Assembly (NCBI GenBank): GCA_036399175.1
Contig: DASWNP010000011.1
Coordinates: 1-64,000, forward strand
Source: DASWNP01 sp036399175
GTDB taxonomy: Bacteria; Acidobacteriota; Blastocatellia; Pyrinomonadales; Pyrinomonadaceae
Length of the DNA: 64,000 nt
Direction: 5' to 3'
Shown here: piece by piece, positions 8,601 to 16,077 of the stretch
Layout of the letters: each line of letters starts with the position of its first letter
How positions within the stretch are numbered: the stretch's first letter is position 1
Notes under the pieces: model-generated
What the model was told of the DNA's origin: nothing
Seen by the model: only the letters and a program-made list of their open reading frames with translations
The model's database searches: none
Made by a program: the position numbers and the translations under genes

Positions 8601-9374
8601 GCCGACCGACAGCTCGCGCATCGGCACAAGCTCTGCCTGCTTGAGCTGTGCGACTGAAAGCTGCGTCTCCGCGTCGAACTCACGAATCGAATCGACCGTA
8701 TCGCCGAAGAACTCCACTCGCACCGGCGCGTCATGCCCCGGCGACCAGACATCAAGAATCCCTCCGCGCAGCGAAAACTCCCCGACCGCTCCAACAGGGT
8801 CTTCGCGCACGTAGCCCGAAGCCAGCAGCAGCTCTATCAAACGCTCGGGCGCGAAATCCTCTTCGCGCCTGAGCACCGCCCCGGCGCGCACAAGCTCCTC
8901 CGGCGCGATTGTGCGACGCACCAGAGCGCGCGACGAAAGCAACACGAAATCGCCCTCCCCGCGCGCCAGCCGCCAGAGCGTCAGCGCACGCCGCTCCAGC
9001 GTCTCCGCGTGCGGCGACGCGCCCGCATACGGGTCGCTCTCCGAAGCCGGAAGCGCTAGCACCGCTCCGTCGCCCGCGCCGCGCTCAAGCTCGTCCGCGC
9101 CTCCGCGCCTGAGCGCCCCGCGCCAGAAACACAAATCGCGCTCCCAGGCTTCGAGGTCGCGGCTCGTCTCCAGCACCAACGCGAAACGCTTCCCCGTCTC
9201 GCGCTGCAACGCCGCCAACGCCAGCGCACGCGCCGACACGCTCGTCAGCCCGCTCACCGACATGACCCTTGCGCCCGCGCGCACCTCCGCCAGCAGCCGC
9301 GCGTACTCCTCGCTCTCCCTCACGCGCCGCACCACACGCAGCAGAACCGGAACTGATTCGACCGTACTACTCAT
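5637..9374 (-). CDS. mfd: Transcription-repair coupling factor Mfd
   Basis: DNA translocase that removes RNA polymerase stalled at lesions and recruits UvrA. At 1245 residues it is slightly longer than E. coli Mfd. The UvrB-homology region is N-terminal. The RNA-polymerase-interacting CarD-like domain includes LKVGDYVVHIDHGIARFGGL (about 575-595). Helicase motifs follow: GDVGYGKTE (Walker A, about 728), VVVDEEQRFGV (DEEQ box, about 830), LSATPIPRTLNMSL, and QLRGRVGRSNRRAYAYLL in the second RecA lobe. The C-terminal TRCF domain begins near LGVDVSIPEDYI. A low-complexity basic linker rich in Gly, Ala and Arg precedes the CarD-like domain. The start at 9374 sits next to a heptad palindrome. Confidence 0.96.
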   Translation of the reverse strand: MSSTVESVPVLLRVVRRVRESEEYARLLAEVRAGARVMSVSGLTSVSARALALAALQRETGKRFALVLETSRDLEAWERDLCFWRGALRRGGADELERGAGDGAVLALPASESDPYAGASPHAETLERRALTLWRLARGEGDFVLLSSRALVRRTIAPEELVRAGAVLRREEDFAPERLIELLLASGYVREDPVGAVGEFSLRGGILDVWSPGHDAPVRVEFFGDTVDSIREFDAETQLSVAQLKQAELVPMRELSVGADDFRLWAELARERWAEERYARALKDRTIYADEGETFPGWEWLISLVRDTKASAFDYLRDVGDRGETVLVVNEPGGVEQYLSQTFETLSARYAENEAADEIGLRPEEIYLTVEQLRERLAGVRRLELRALGRGAALVDERFVGETEEPSFSIGRARASAAPLFLFPAVERAPEVEWTARAPRRYHGRIPELASDLARTVRQTTNVVLFAMPSAGMAERVGEMLSDYGVAARVALPGESVSSEAGVGVAESASVVVTVGRLSGGFELPGAGLVVHIESDLFDEAGDGTLERRAPGTSGAGAGTAARRRKSKTAAFLSDFRDLKVGDYVVHIDHGIARFGGLQTLEMQGRSGEFMLLFYADNAKLYVPVERLDLVQRYSSAEGHEPALDRLGGLGWQKTKAKAKRAMRDMADELLRLYAERKLVQGYAFAADSPWQREFEESFEFVPTPDQETAIEDVKRDMEQTVPMDRLLCGDVGYGKTEVAMRAAFKAVMDGKQVAVLTPTTVLAYQHFETFRQRFAAFPVVIDLLSRFRTQKEQKEVVRRVETGEVDIIIGTHRILSKDLKFRELGLVVVDEEQRFGVAHKERLKQLKKRVDVLTLSATPIPRTLNMSLMGLRDMSVIETPPRDRLAIQTQVVQFSESVIKSAIELELGRGGQVFFIHNRVETIETIAALVQRLVPQARVCVAHGQMNEKEMEGVMLDFVAYKHDVLVATTIIENGIDIPRANTIIINRADNYGLAQLYQLRGRVGRSNRRAYAYLLIPSELTLTAIARRRLAAIREFSDLGAGFRVAALDLELRGAGNLLGGQQSGHMDALGFDLYTQMLERTVAELRGEEVEDEASVSLNLGVDVSIPEDYISDMGQRLRTYKRVASARDDESLRAVRAETEDRYGRLPASVESLFEYASLRRTAEGIGVVSIDRTQGEPGGVAFKLSQTARVSGDKLLALVGRRQGATFAPSGVLRVELTEDEAERVIETARGLLLEIGNAD

Positions 9375-9381
9375 CGCATCT

Positions 9382-9480
9382 AAGTCGGAAGTAGGAAGGC
9401 GGAAGGATGAAAGTCTCTCAAGCGTCTTGAGCAGTTCTCGTCTTCATCCTTCCGCCTTCCTACTTCATCCTTGCTCTTCC
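9382..9480. repeat. Heptad-repeat palindrome, unit GGATGAA/GGCGGAA
   Basis: The left arm (9382-9413) reads as GTCGGAA, GTAGGAA, GGCGGAA and GGATGAA heptads. The right arm (9440-9480) is the reverse complement with extra units. It lies between mfd and the small gene at 9465-9803. The TGA stop of that small gene (9465-9467) and its last codons are inside the right arm. The same unit set recurs at 25678-25771. Confidence 0.82.
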
Positions 9481-9803
9481 TCCCACCATTTTGCTCCGCG
9501 CTCGCCGAGCGCGACTTTGGCGTGCTGGACTCTTCCGCGCGCCTCAAGCTCGGCTTCTTTGTCGCCCTCGCGCAGAGCGCGCCCGACATCGCGCCGCGCC
9601 TTCATCAACTCGCCCACCAAACGCCTGCGCTCATCCTCCGGAATGTTCGGATTCGTCGCCCGCCAACGGCGACCGTCAACTATGATGTAACGCCCGTCAG
9701 CGCTCTTCTCAACCTCCTTCGCCCCCGACTGCCCGCGCTTCCCCGCGCCGCCGCCGTTCGCCAGCCGCTTCTTCCCCTTTGCCACCTTCGACGCCCCGCT
9801 CAT
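9465..9803 (-). CDS. Small conserved hypothetical protein
   Basis: Highly charged protein of 112 residues with no signal peptide or membrane segment. The N-terminal third is Lys/Gly/Ala-rich. The conserved-looking core runs DGRYIIVDGRRWRATNPNIP, then a helical part with MKARRDVGRAL and VQHAKVALGERG. Similar short proteins with the WRATNP and ARRDVG signatures occur in many bacteria, but I know of no established function. The start at ATG 9803 is chosen over an upstream ATG pair at 9854/9851, because the extra codons derive from a heptad-repeat arm. The last residues (EEEQG) are encoded by the neighbouring palindrome. It follows rfaE2 closely and probably shares its transcript. Confidence 0.7.
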   Translation of the reverse strand: MSGASKVAKGKKRLANGGGAGKRGQSGAKEVEKSADGRYIIVDGRRWRATNPNIPEDERRRLVGELMKARRDVGRALREGDKEAELEARGRVQHAKVALGERGAKWWEEEQG

Positions 9804-9843
9804 TTCTTTATGATGACAATTCAAGACAGCTTCCTCCTGCTCG

Positions 9844-9877
9844 TCCCTCATCACTTGTCACTCGTCACTGTCTTTCT
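9844..9877. repeat. Single heptad-repeat arm at the end of rfaE2, unit GTGACGA
   Basis: On the minus strand this reads GTGACGA, GTGACAA, GTGATGA, GGGACGA. It encodes the last residues (TVTSDK) and the stop of rfaE2. No inverted partner was found nearby. The unit matches the arm at 1-29. Confidence 0.65.
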
Positions 9878-10345
9878 GATTCTTTCGATAATCGTCGTCG
9901 TCGATGCGCCTTCGACGAAGGGGAGCGAGAGGACGCGCCCGCCTGCGGCTTCGACCTCTTCGCGCCCGTGTATCTCGTCCAGATTGTAGTCGCCGCCTTT
10001 GACGAGCACGTCGGGCAGCACTTCGCCGATGAGCACGCGCGGCGAAAGCTCGTCGAAGACCGTGACGCAACTGACGGCTTCGAGGGCGGCGAGCAGCTCC
10101 GCTCGCTCGTCTTCGTTCATCACCGGACGCCCCGCGCCCTTCAGCTCGCGCACCGAGCGGTCGCTGTTAATCGCCACCAGCAATTCGTCGCCGAGCGAGC
10201 GCGCCGCTTCAAGGTAGCGCGCGTGGCCGACGTGCAGGAGGTCGAAGCAGCCGTTGGTGAAAACCAGACGCTTGCCTTCTCTACGCACGCCCTCGCGCCA
10301 GGAGACGATTGCCTCCCGCGTTCGTATCTTATTGCGACTGTTCAC
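9851..10345 (-). CDS. rfaE2: D-glycero-beta-D-manno-heptose 1-phosphate adenylyltransferase
   Basis: Nucleotidyltransferase that activates heptose 1-phosphate with ATP to ADP-heptose for LPS core or other surface glycans. The sequence has FTNGCFDLLHVGHARYL (about 29-45, with the HxGH motif), INSDRSVRELKG (about 59-70), GRPVMNEDERAELL, and the ISTTTII-like end EGASTTTIIERI. Its 164 residues match the stand-alone C-terminal half of bifunctional HldE; no kinase half is present here. The C-terminal residues TVTSDK are encoded within a heptad-repeat arm. The 3' end abuts the small gene at 9465-9803. Confidence 0.92.
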   Translation of the reverse strand: MNSRNKIRTREAIVSWREGVRREGKRLVFTNGCFDLLHVGHARYLEAARSLGDELLVAINSDRSVRELKGAGRPVMNEDERAELLAALEAVSCVTVFDELSPRVLIGEVLPDVLVKGGDYNLDEIHGREEVEAAGGRVLSLPFVEGASTTTIIERIRKTVTSDK

Positions 10346-10427
10346 GACGCTTTAGAATCTAACACGTCCGCGCACGCTTCAGAAACGCCCCGGCGCTCCG
10401 GCTGCCGCTTTCGCCCTCGAAAGAGAC

Positions 10428-10465
10428 GAAGGCCGCGCGGCTGAAACATCACCTGCGCGGCCTTC
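10428..10465 (-). terminator. Hairpin downstream of the 48-residue peptide gene
   Basis: Perfect 11-bp stem: GAAGGCCGCGC at 10428-10438 pairs with GCGCGGCCTTC at 10455-10465, with a 16-base loop. It lies 31 bases after the stop of the minus-strand small gene at 10497. No clear T-tract follows, so intrinsic termination is only a likely role. Confidence 0.5.
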
Positions 10466-10496
10466 GCCCGAACCTGTCTTTCGCCTCAACGCCGAA

Positions 10497-10643
10497 TCAT
10501 TCGGTGTTGGGATTGATTTCGTTCTTAATCTCGTCGCTCTCCGGGTTCTGCGCGCCCGGTATCAGAGAGCCGGTCGGATTGTCGTCCTGTTCCAGCTTCT
10601 CCGACGGACTCAGCTCGACTGTCATCAAATCATTCTCAGCCAT
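10497..10643 (-). CDS. Putative 48-residue acidic peptide
   Basis: Short open frame beginning MAENDLMTVELSPSEK and ending KNEINPNTE before TGA at 10499-10497. It is acidic, has no membrane segment and no cysteines, and is rich in Pro, Asn and Glu. The case for a real gene is its expression signals rather than its sequence. A full AGGAGG lies 8 bases before the ATG. A perfect TATAAT lies 43 bases upstream (10686-10691, minus strand). A strong hairpin follows the stop. I do not recognise the family. It lies between rfaE2 and lysS and is divergent from lysS. Confidence 0.55.
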   Translation of the reverse strand: MAENDLMTVELSPSEKLEQDDNPTGSLIPGAQNPESDEIKNEINPNTE

Positions 10644-10685
10644 TGCAACTCACCCTCCTGTTCTTTTAACTGTCGTCTCTTCGAT

Positions 10686-10691
10686 ATTATA
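10686..10691 (-). promoter_or_regulatory. Promoter -10 element of the 48-residue peptide gene
   Basis: A perfect TATAAT on the minus strand with a predicted 5' leader of about 36 bases ending in AGGAGG. The -35 region overlaps a GC-rich hairpin and has no good consensus match. Confidence 0.45.
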
Positions 10692-10923
10692 GACACCTAA
10701 AAACCGGAGCGCCAGACTTCCCCCAAATCCGGCGCTCCAGCTTCACCCATTTCCATGCGAATTACCCAACGACTGAAATCATTCTACGCACACCTGCGCC
10801 CCCTGTGGTTACAGCCATATTGCATCGTTATTACGTTCTCGTTGTCAGGCGCAATAACTCTACGCGCCGCTCTTTTCTCCTCGACTCATACGTTCGACCG
10901 CCTCGTGCGCCGCTCAAAGCGGT

Positions 10924-10953
10924 TTGCGCTTTCCCCACTCGCGTCTCTATAAT
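10924..10953 (+). promoter_or_regulatory. Likely sigma-70 promoter of lysS
   Basis: A perfect TATAAT at 10948-10953 with a weak TTGCGC at 10924-10929, 18 bases apart. The lysS start codon is 33 bases downstream of the -10 element. Confidence 0.55.
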
Positions 10954-10985
10954 TCGCGCTTTCCCTCGACGGAAGAAGAGAGCTT

Positions 10986-12905
10986 ATGAGCACTACATTC
11001 ATCGACCAGTACAACGACCAGACACGCGCCCGCCTCGAACACCTGGACAAAATCCGCGAGCTTGTCGGCAACGTCTATCCAAGCAAGTTCGTCCGCAGTC
11101 GCGTCGTCAACTCCGAACGTGAAGACACCATCACCGCCATCGTAGAGCGGTTCACCCCTCTCGTCCCGCAACAGGTCGAAGGCGCGCGTCCAGCGCCCGA
11201 AGAGCTGGAGCGCGCCAACGCCGAGCTTAACCACATCGACGTGCGACTGAGCGGCAGGCTCGCCGTCCCGCCGCGCGTCATGGGCAAGGCCGCCTTCGTG
11301 CATCTCTCCGACGGCAACGAGCGCTTGCAGATTTACGTCCGCCGCGACGACGTGAAAGAGATGCCGCTCGCCGACCGTCGTCTCATCGACGGCTGGCAGC
11401 TCTTCGGCCTGCTCGACCACGGCGACTTCATCGGCGTCGAAGGCTTCCTCTTCGTCACCAGAACGGGCGAGCTTTCCGTCCACGTCCGGCGCTTCGAGTT
11501 TCTCTCGAAGGCGCTTCTCCCCATGCCCGACAAGCTGCACGGCATCTCCGACCCCGAAATCCGGCAGCGCCAGCGCTACGCAGACCTCATCGCCAGCTCG
11601 CTCAAAATCGACACCCACACGGACGAGCAGACCGAAGACCAGACGCCCACGCTCAACACCCGTCAGGTCTTCGAGCGGCGCTCAAAAATCATCACGCACC
11701 TGCGCCGCTACCTCGACGACCACGACTTCATCGAAGTCGAGACGCCCATCCTCTCGCCCCTCGCCTCCGGCGCGGCGGCCAAACCCTTCGAGACCTATCA
11801 CAACGCCCTCGGCATCAAGCTCTACGCCCGCATCGCCCCCGAACTCTACCTCAAAAGATTATTGGTCGGCGGCTTCGAGCGCGTCTACGAACTCAACCGC
11901 AACTTCCGCAACGAAGGCATCTCCTACAAGCACAACCCCGAATTCACCATGCTCGAATTCTACTGTGCCTACATGGACGTAAACGGCATGATGGATTTCT
12001 GCGAAGAGATGATTCGGACGACAGTTGAAAAAGTAACTAATAGTAATCAAATCTTATTTGACAGGGAGTTACGTTATATTGCTGGAAAAAAAAGGGGGCG
12101 GCATATGCAACATAAAATCAACTTTTCACATTTTGATCGACTGTCTATGAAAGGGGCAATTAGGAAATATTTATTGAAAAACCCTAACTTTGAAGAACTA
12201 GAGATCGGCGGTCGTGAAATTCAATTAAGCTGGTTTGACGACCCAAAGAAGTTGCGTGCCCTTGCCAACTTCTTCAGGCAACAGGAAACATACGAGGAAA
12301 CTGCTAAAGCTGAAATTCAAGATGAATTAGAGTTAAGCGAAGAAGAAGTAGAAGATAAGCATGGAGATTTAGTCTTATTACGTATGGAGCAATTTATAAA
12401 TGCTAAATATGCTGAACAGCAGGCTGAACCGACTGAGGAAGAAACTGCACGCCACATACTTTTCCTATTTGAAACTCTAGTTGAGCCAAAGTTAATTCAG
12501 CCAACATTCATCTATGACTATCCTAAGCCGATTTCGCCACTTTCAAAAGCTTCCCCTACTAACCCCACAATCGCCGAGCGTTTCGAGTTGTTCATCGCGG
12601 GCATGGAGTGTGCGAACGGGTTTTCGGAGTTGAACGACCCGTTTGAGCAGGAGCAGAGGTTTGACGAGCAGGTGGCGCAGAGGGAGCGCGGCGACGAAGA
12701 GGCGATGCAGAAGGACGTGGATTATCTGCACGCGTTGGCGTACGGGATGCCTCCGGCGGCGGGGATTGGGATTGGGGTTGACAGGCTGGTGATGCTTCTG
12801 ACGAACAGGCGCTCGATTCGTGACGTGATTCTGTTTCCGCACATGAGGCCGCAGCGTCAGGCGGAAGAGGCGTCGAAGGAGGAGGACGAAGCGCAGGGCG
12901 AGTAG
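10986..12905 (+). CDS. lysS: Lysyl-tRNA synthetase, class II, with AT-rich internal insertion
   Basis: Charges tRNA-Lys with lysine. The N-terminal OB-fold anticodon domain includes VMGKAAFVHLSDGNERLQIY (about 99-118). Class II motif 1 lies near FIEVETPILSPLASGAAAKP, motif 2 is FRNEGISYKHNPEFTMLEFY (about 304-323), and motif 3 is GIGIGVDRLVMLL (about 593-605). At 639 residues it is about 130 longer than typical LysS. The N-terminal and linker parts are extended, and an acidic helical stretch (ELELSEEEVED, about 440-450) is inserted between motifs 2 and 3. Bases 12025-12560 are strikingly AT-rich with different codon use (TTA, AAA, TAT), while both flanks are GC-rich. The frame stays open throughout. 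Ribosome site GGAAGAAGAG precedes the ATG. Confidence 0.93.
   Translation: MSTTFIDQYNDQTRARLEHLDKIRELVGNVYPSKFVRSRVVNSEREDTITAIVERFTPLVPQQVEGARPAPEELERANAELNHIDVRLSGRLAVPPRVMGKAAFVHLSDGNERLQIYVRRDDVKEMPLADRRLIDGWQLFGLLDHGDFIGVEGFLFVTRTGELSVHVRRFEFLSKALLPMPDKLHGISDPEIRQRQRYADLIASSLKIDTHTDEQTEDQTPTLNTRQVFERRSKIITHLRRYLDDHDFIEVETPILSPLASGAAAKPFETYHNALGIKLYARIAPELYLKRLLVGGFERVYELNRNFRNEGISYKHNPEFTMLEFYCAYMDVNGMMDFCEEMIRTTVEKVTNSNQILFDRELRYIAGKKRGRHMQHKINFSHFDRLSMKGAIRKYLLKNPNFEELEIGGREIQLSWFDDPKKLRALANFFRQQETYEETAKAEIQDELELSEEEVEDKHGDLVLLRMEQFINAKYAEQQAEPTEEETARHILFLFETLVEPKLIQPTFIYDYPKPISPLSKASPTNPTIAERFELFIAGMECANGFSELNDPFEQEQRFDEQVAQRERGDEEAMQKDVDYLHALAYGMPPAAGIGIGVDRLVMLLTNRRSIRDVILFPHMRPQRQAEEASKEEDEAQGE
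12025..12560 (+). other. AT-rich mosaic segment inside lysS
   Basis: About 535 bases with composition far below the rest of the window in GC, entered and left abruptly within an intact reading frame. It includes conserved core (LIQPTFIYDYPKPISPL) as well as the non-conserved acidic insertion, so it is more than an added loop. Recombination with a low-GC donor is the simplest reading. Confidence 0.75.
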
Positions 12906-12933
12906 GGTTAATTCGTTTGTGAGGCGAAAGAAG

Positions 12934-12975
12934 AGGCTCAAAGGTTCGGCATGAACCTTTGAGCCTGTTTTGTTG
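12934..12975 (+). terminator. Intrinsic terminator of lysS
   Basis: A perfect 14-bp stem: AGGCTCAAAGGTTC (12934-12947) pairs with GAACCTTTGAGCCT (12953-12966). The 5-base loop is GGCAT. GTTTTGTT follows the stem. Confidence 0.9.
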
Positions 12976-13024
12976 GTGGATGAAGTGGATGCTATTTGGG
13001 CGTCGTCGGGTCGCGTGGGGGCGC

Positions 13025-14824
13025 TCAGGGTTTGGGGTTGGCTTTCTGGCGGAGGAGGTCGAGGCGCTGGCGTACCCAGTCTGGGGTTGTGCCGAGGCGT
13101 TCGACGGCGCGTGTGTAGCCTTCCATCGCGGAGAGGGCGGCGGAGGCGTTGCCCTCTTTTTCGCGGACGCGGCTGAGTTCGAGAAGTATCTGCGGGTTTT
13201 TGTCGCCGTAGAGGGCGGCGGCGCGTGTGAACGACTGAGCGGCGGCGTCGAGGCGGCCTGCTTTTTCGTGGAGCCGACCGAGATGATAGAAGACGACGGG
13301 GTAGCGTGTGCCGTCGCGCTGGGCGACGAGGGTAAGCGCGGCGACGGCTTCGTCAGTGCGCTGGAGGTTGGTGAGCGCGTAGCCGAGTTCGAGGTTGGCC
13401 GGGGCGAAGTAGCCGCCGCGCCCGTCGATGACGCGTTTGTAGAGCGTGACGGATTGCTCGTGGCGGCCTGACTCGCGTGCGGCGCGTGCGCGCTGGAGAA
13501 GGTCGTAAGCGTCGGCGTCGAGGGCGTTGGGGTTGAGACGCGCGAAGGGGTTGACGGCGGAGCGCAGGGGCTGCGGTCGAAGCACGGCGTTGTCGGGAAG
13601 ATTTGCGATGGAGGAGTTGGTCGAGACGTTCTTGTCAGAGGCTGCTTTGGCGTTCGAGACGGAAGCCGAATTGGCGGGGGCGCTTCCCTCGTCGGCGGCG
13701 ATGCGACCGTTGCGCTCCGAGAGGTTGACGTTTGCGGCGGCGATTATCTCCCCGCGCGCGATTTCGATTTCGCGCGGCGTACTCGCGCCGCGACGCTTGA
13801 CGCGCGCCGAGAAGGCGTCGAGCACTTTGAGGGCGCGCTGCGAGTCGCCGTCTTCCGTATAGGCGCGGGCGAGAGCGACGGCGGCGTCCGCGTGGTCGGG
13901 CTCAAGCGTGAGCGTGCGTATCCATTCGTTGATGGCGAGACCGGCCTCGCCGCGCAGGGCGTAGAGCCGCCCCATGTTGTAGCTCGCTTCGGCGTAGTTG
14001 CCGCTCTCAAGGCGAAGCGCGGCGGTGAGCGCCTCGCTGGCTTCGTCCCAGTGGCCGAGGCGTATGAGGACGACTCCGAGGTTGTTCTGTGCGCGCGAGT
14101 AGTTGCCGTTCTTCTGCGCGATGGCTTTGCGGTAGGCTTCGGCGGCGGCCTGCGCGTCGTCGAGGCGCGCGAGAGCGTTGCCGATGTTGTAGAAGGAGAT
14201 GGGGTCGAAGCGCTCGACGCGCATCATCGAGCGCAGGAGCGTGACGGCGTCGGCGGTGCGTTTGAGTTCGACGAGACGGTCGGCGAGCTGGCGTTGCAGA
14301 CGCACGCGGTCGGCTTCCGTCTTCGCGTCGAGAATCTGCGCGCGAAGCTCTTCAAGCTCGGCCTCGACGCGCGTGGCCGCATCGGCGACGACGTTCGGCG
14401 TATCTTTCGGAGAAGCGGCGACGCCAGACGCGGGCACGCTGGCCGACGCGGGCGCAGTTGAAGAAGGAGACGGCGCGGACGACTCCGTTGCCGAGACGCG
14501 ACGGGCGCGCACCGTCGTCGTACCGACGGCGGAAGTATCGACGGCGCTAGGTGCAGAGGCGGCGGGCTTCGACGTAGCGGTGGGCGTTGCAGGCGCGCTG
14601 TTCTTCGCGGCAGCGGCGTTCTTCGCCGAGGTGTCGCTCTTGGCGGCGGCGCGCGGCTCGGTCTGGTCTGAGACGGTCGGCTTCCTGCTGCCCTGTGCGT
14701 GTGCGGCAGTCGAGAGGCAGGCCGCGAGCGCGATTGAGAGGGCGGCGCAGGAGCCGAAGAGAGCGAGGCGCGCAGGCTTCGTCGGAGCAGGCGGGGGATT
14801 TAGAAACGTCTTGTCGAGGAGCAT
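13025..14824 (-). CDS. Secreted TPR-repeat protein
   Basis: Periplasmic or envelope scaffold with many tetratricopeptide repeats. ATG 14824 is chosen: it has GGAGAA 10 bases ahead and opens a signal peptide (core LFGSCAALSIALAACLS, ending AHAQG). About 100 residues of Ala/Ser/Thr/Pro-rich linker follow. TPR units run from about residue 130, for example FDPISFYNIGNALARLDDAQ, NYSRAQNNLGVVLIRLGHWD and NYAEASYNMGRLYALRGEAG. A second block lies near the C-terminus (YPVVFYHLGRLHEKAGRLDA). The frame is open 142 codons further upstream, but that part overlaps the neighbour antisense-like and lacks coding character. It is the last gene of the exosortase/polysaccharide cluster. Confidence 0.85.
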   Translation of the reverse strand: MLLDKTFLNPPPAPTKPARLALFGSCAALSIALAACLSTAAHAQGSRKPTVSDQTEPRAAAKSDTSAKNAAAAKNSAPATPTATSKPAASAPSAVDTSAVGTTTVRARRVSATESSAPSPSSTAPASASVPASGVAASPKDTPNVVADAATRVEAELEELRAQILDAKTEADRVRLQRQLADRLVELKRTADAVTLLRSMMRVERFDPISFYNIGNALARLDDAQAAAEAYRKAIAQKNGNYSRAQNNLGVVLIRLGHWDEASEALTAALRLESGNYAEASYNMGRLYALRGEAGLAINEWIRTLTLEPDHADAAVALARAYTEDGDSQRALKVLDAFSARVKRRGASTPREIEIARGEIIAAANVNLSERNGRIAADEGSAPANSASVSNAKAASDKNVSTNSSIANLPDNAVLRPQPLRSAVNPFARLNPNALDADAYDLLQRARAARESGRHEQSVTLYKRVIDGRGGYFAPANLELGYALTNLQRTDEAVAALTLVAQRDGTRYPVVFYHLGRLHEKAGRLDAAAQSFTRAAALYGDKNPQILLELSRVREKEGNASAALSAMEGYTRAVERLGTTPDWVRQRLDLLRQKANPKP

Positions 14825-14907
14825 CGTCTTTTCTCCGTCTTCAAAAGTCGCTTGATGGAATATCGAAAGCGAGCATCCGGCTTTGAGTCTTAATCTGGTG
14901 CTGAGTC

Positions 14908-16077
14908 TTAATTTCGCGTGACGCCTTTGAGCGAGGGCGTCGAGGTCGGCGCTTGGGGCGCGCTGGAGTAATGAAGGATTGTTCCGCCGAAGCCGACCGC
15001 CCAACCGTGTGTGCGCCCGACGAAGGAGAGGCGTTCGAGCGGATGCTCGGTGCCGCTTGGGACGAGTTGCCAGAGAGTGCCGCCGTCGGTCGTGTGCAGG
15101 AGCGTTCCATTCGCACCGGCAGCCCAGCCTTCCTGCGCGTCGAAGAATTTGACATCGAAGAGGTCTGCCGAGACGTTCGACGCCTGAGCGCGCCAGGAGT
15201 GCCCGCCGTTCGCGGTGTGGAAAATCCGACCGCCCGCGCCGACCGCCCAACCGCGACGCTCGTCGGCGAACGAGACGGCGTTCAATCTGGGAGAGACGGA
15301 CGCGGCGGGCGCTGTAGCCGAAGAGGCGAGCGAAGCGGAAGCGTTAACGGCAGCAGCGTCGAGCGAGGGGCGAAGCGCCGACTCGGTTTCGACGCGGCCT
15401 GCGCGCCACGTCGCGCCGCTATCGGAAGTTTGCAAAAAGACGGAGCCCGCGCCGACGAGCCAACCCGTCTGCGCGTCGGCGAGGAATGCGCCGCCGAGCA
15501 GGAGATAACGAGTGGGCACGCGCTGACGAGCCCACGTCGCGCCGCCGTCACTGGAAGCGTAGAGCGCGCCCGCTTCCCCGAAGACCCACGCGTGCGCGCG
15601 GCCGGCGAACAGGAGTCGCACGAGACGCACGTCAACGTCGTCGCCCGTCGCGCGCACGCGCTTCCAAGTCGCGCCGCCGTCGGTCGTGCGTAGCAGATAG
15701 GAGCGCGGCTCGTCTTTCGTCTGAAGCGCGTAGATGCTGCGGTCGCAGACGAGCCAGCCCGTCTCCGCATCGGAGAAATAAACGTCGCGCAGCGCATCTT
15801 CGGTCGGACGAGCGCGCACTTTCCACGTCGCGCCGCCGTCCGCAGTCAAGAGCAGCGCGCCGTTTCCGCCCACCGCCCAGCCGCGACGCTCGTCAAGAAA
15901 ATAGACCGAGCGCAGCCAGGCCATCGTGCCCGAAGACTGGCGTCGCCACGCGCCCTGCGCGCGGGCGGAGGGGGAAGAAAGGGAAAAGGGAAAAGGGGAA
16001 AGGGATAAGACGGCGAGCAGCACGACGAGACGAGACGACGCACGGCGCGACGCTTCGCGCACGGTCTTTCTTCTCAT
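14908..16077 (-). CDS. Ycf48-like beta-propeller protein
   Basis: Secreted seven-bladed-type propeller of the Ycf48/BNR class. Repeated blade signatures are visible: RRGWAVGGNGALLLTADGGA, ETGWLVCD...TTDGGATWKR, HAWVFGEAGALYASSDGGAT, TGWLVGAGSVFLQTSDSGAT, RRGWAVGAGGRIFHTANGGH and GWAAGANGTLLHTTDGG. Ycf48 assists photosystem II assembly in phototrophs; in non-phototrophs such proteins commonly accompany exosortase and polysaccharide loci, with no settled role. Two starts are possible, ATG 16107 and ATG 16077; 16077 gives a compact signal peptide. The signal-peptide core (SLSPFPFSLSSPS) is encoded by a heptad-repeat arm of AAAGGGA units. A Ser/Ala-rich linker interrupts the fourth and fifth blades. 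Confidence 0.8.
   Translation of the reverse strand: MRRKTVREASRRASSRLVVLLAVLSLSPFPFSLSSPSARAQGAWRRQSSGTMAWLRSVYFLDERRGWAVGGNGALLLTADGGATWKVRARPTEDALRDVYFSDAETGWLVCDRSIYALQTKDEPRSYLLRTTDGGATWKRVRATGDDVDVRLVRLLFAGRAHAWVFGEAGALYASSDGGATWARQRVPTRYLLLGGAFLADAQTGWLVGAGSVFLQTSDSGATWRAGRVETESALRPSLDAAAVNASASLASSATAPAASVSPRLNAVSFADERRGWAVGAGGRIFHTANGGHSWRAQASNVSADLFDVKFFDAQEGWAAGANGTLLHTTDGGTLWQLVPSGTEHPLERLSFVGRTHGWAVGFGGTILHYSSAPQAPTSTPSLKGVTRN

Larger units (their letters stand above)
10644..10985. other. Divergent intergenic region between the small peptide gene and lysS
   Basis: 342 bases holding promoter elements for both directions. It also has a GC-rich hairpin at about 10709-10739 (GGAGCGCC pairing with GGCGCTCC), followed on the minus strand by TTTTT, which looks like a terminator for leftward transcripts. 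A 65-codon frame at 10755-10952 has no ribosome site and is not called. Confidence 0.5.

Noticed and set aside
10755..10952. 65-codon frame upstream of lysS
   Set aside because: It overlaps the likely lysS promoter and has no ribosome site; composition looks noncoding.
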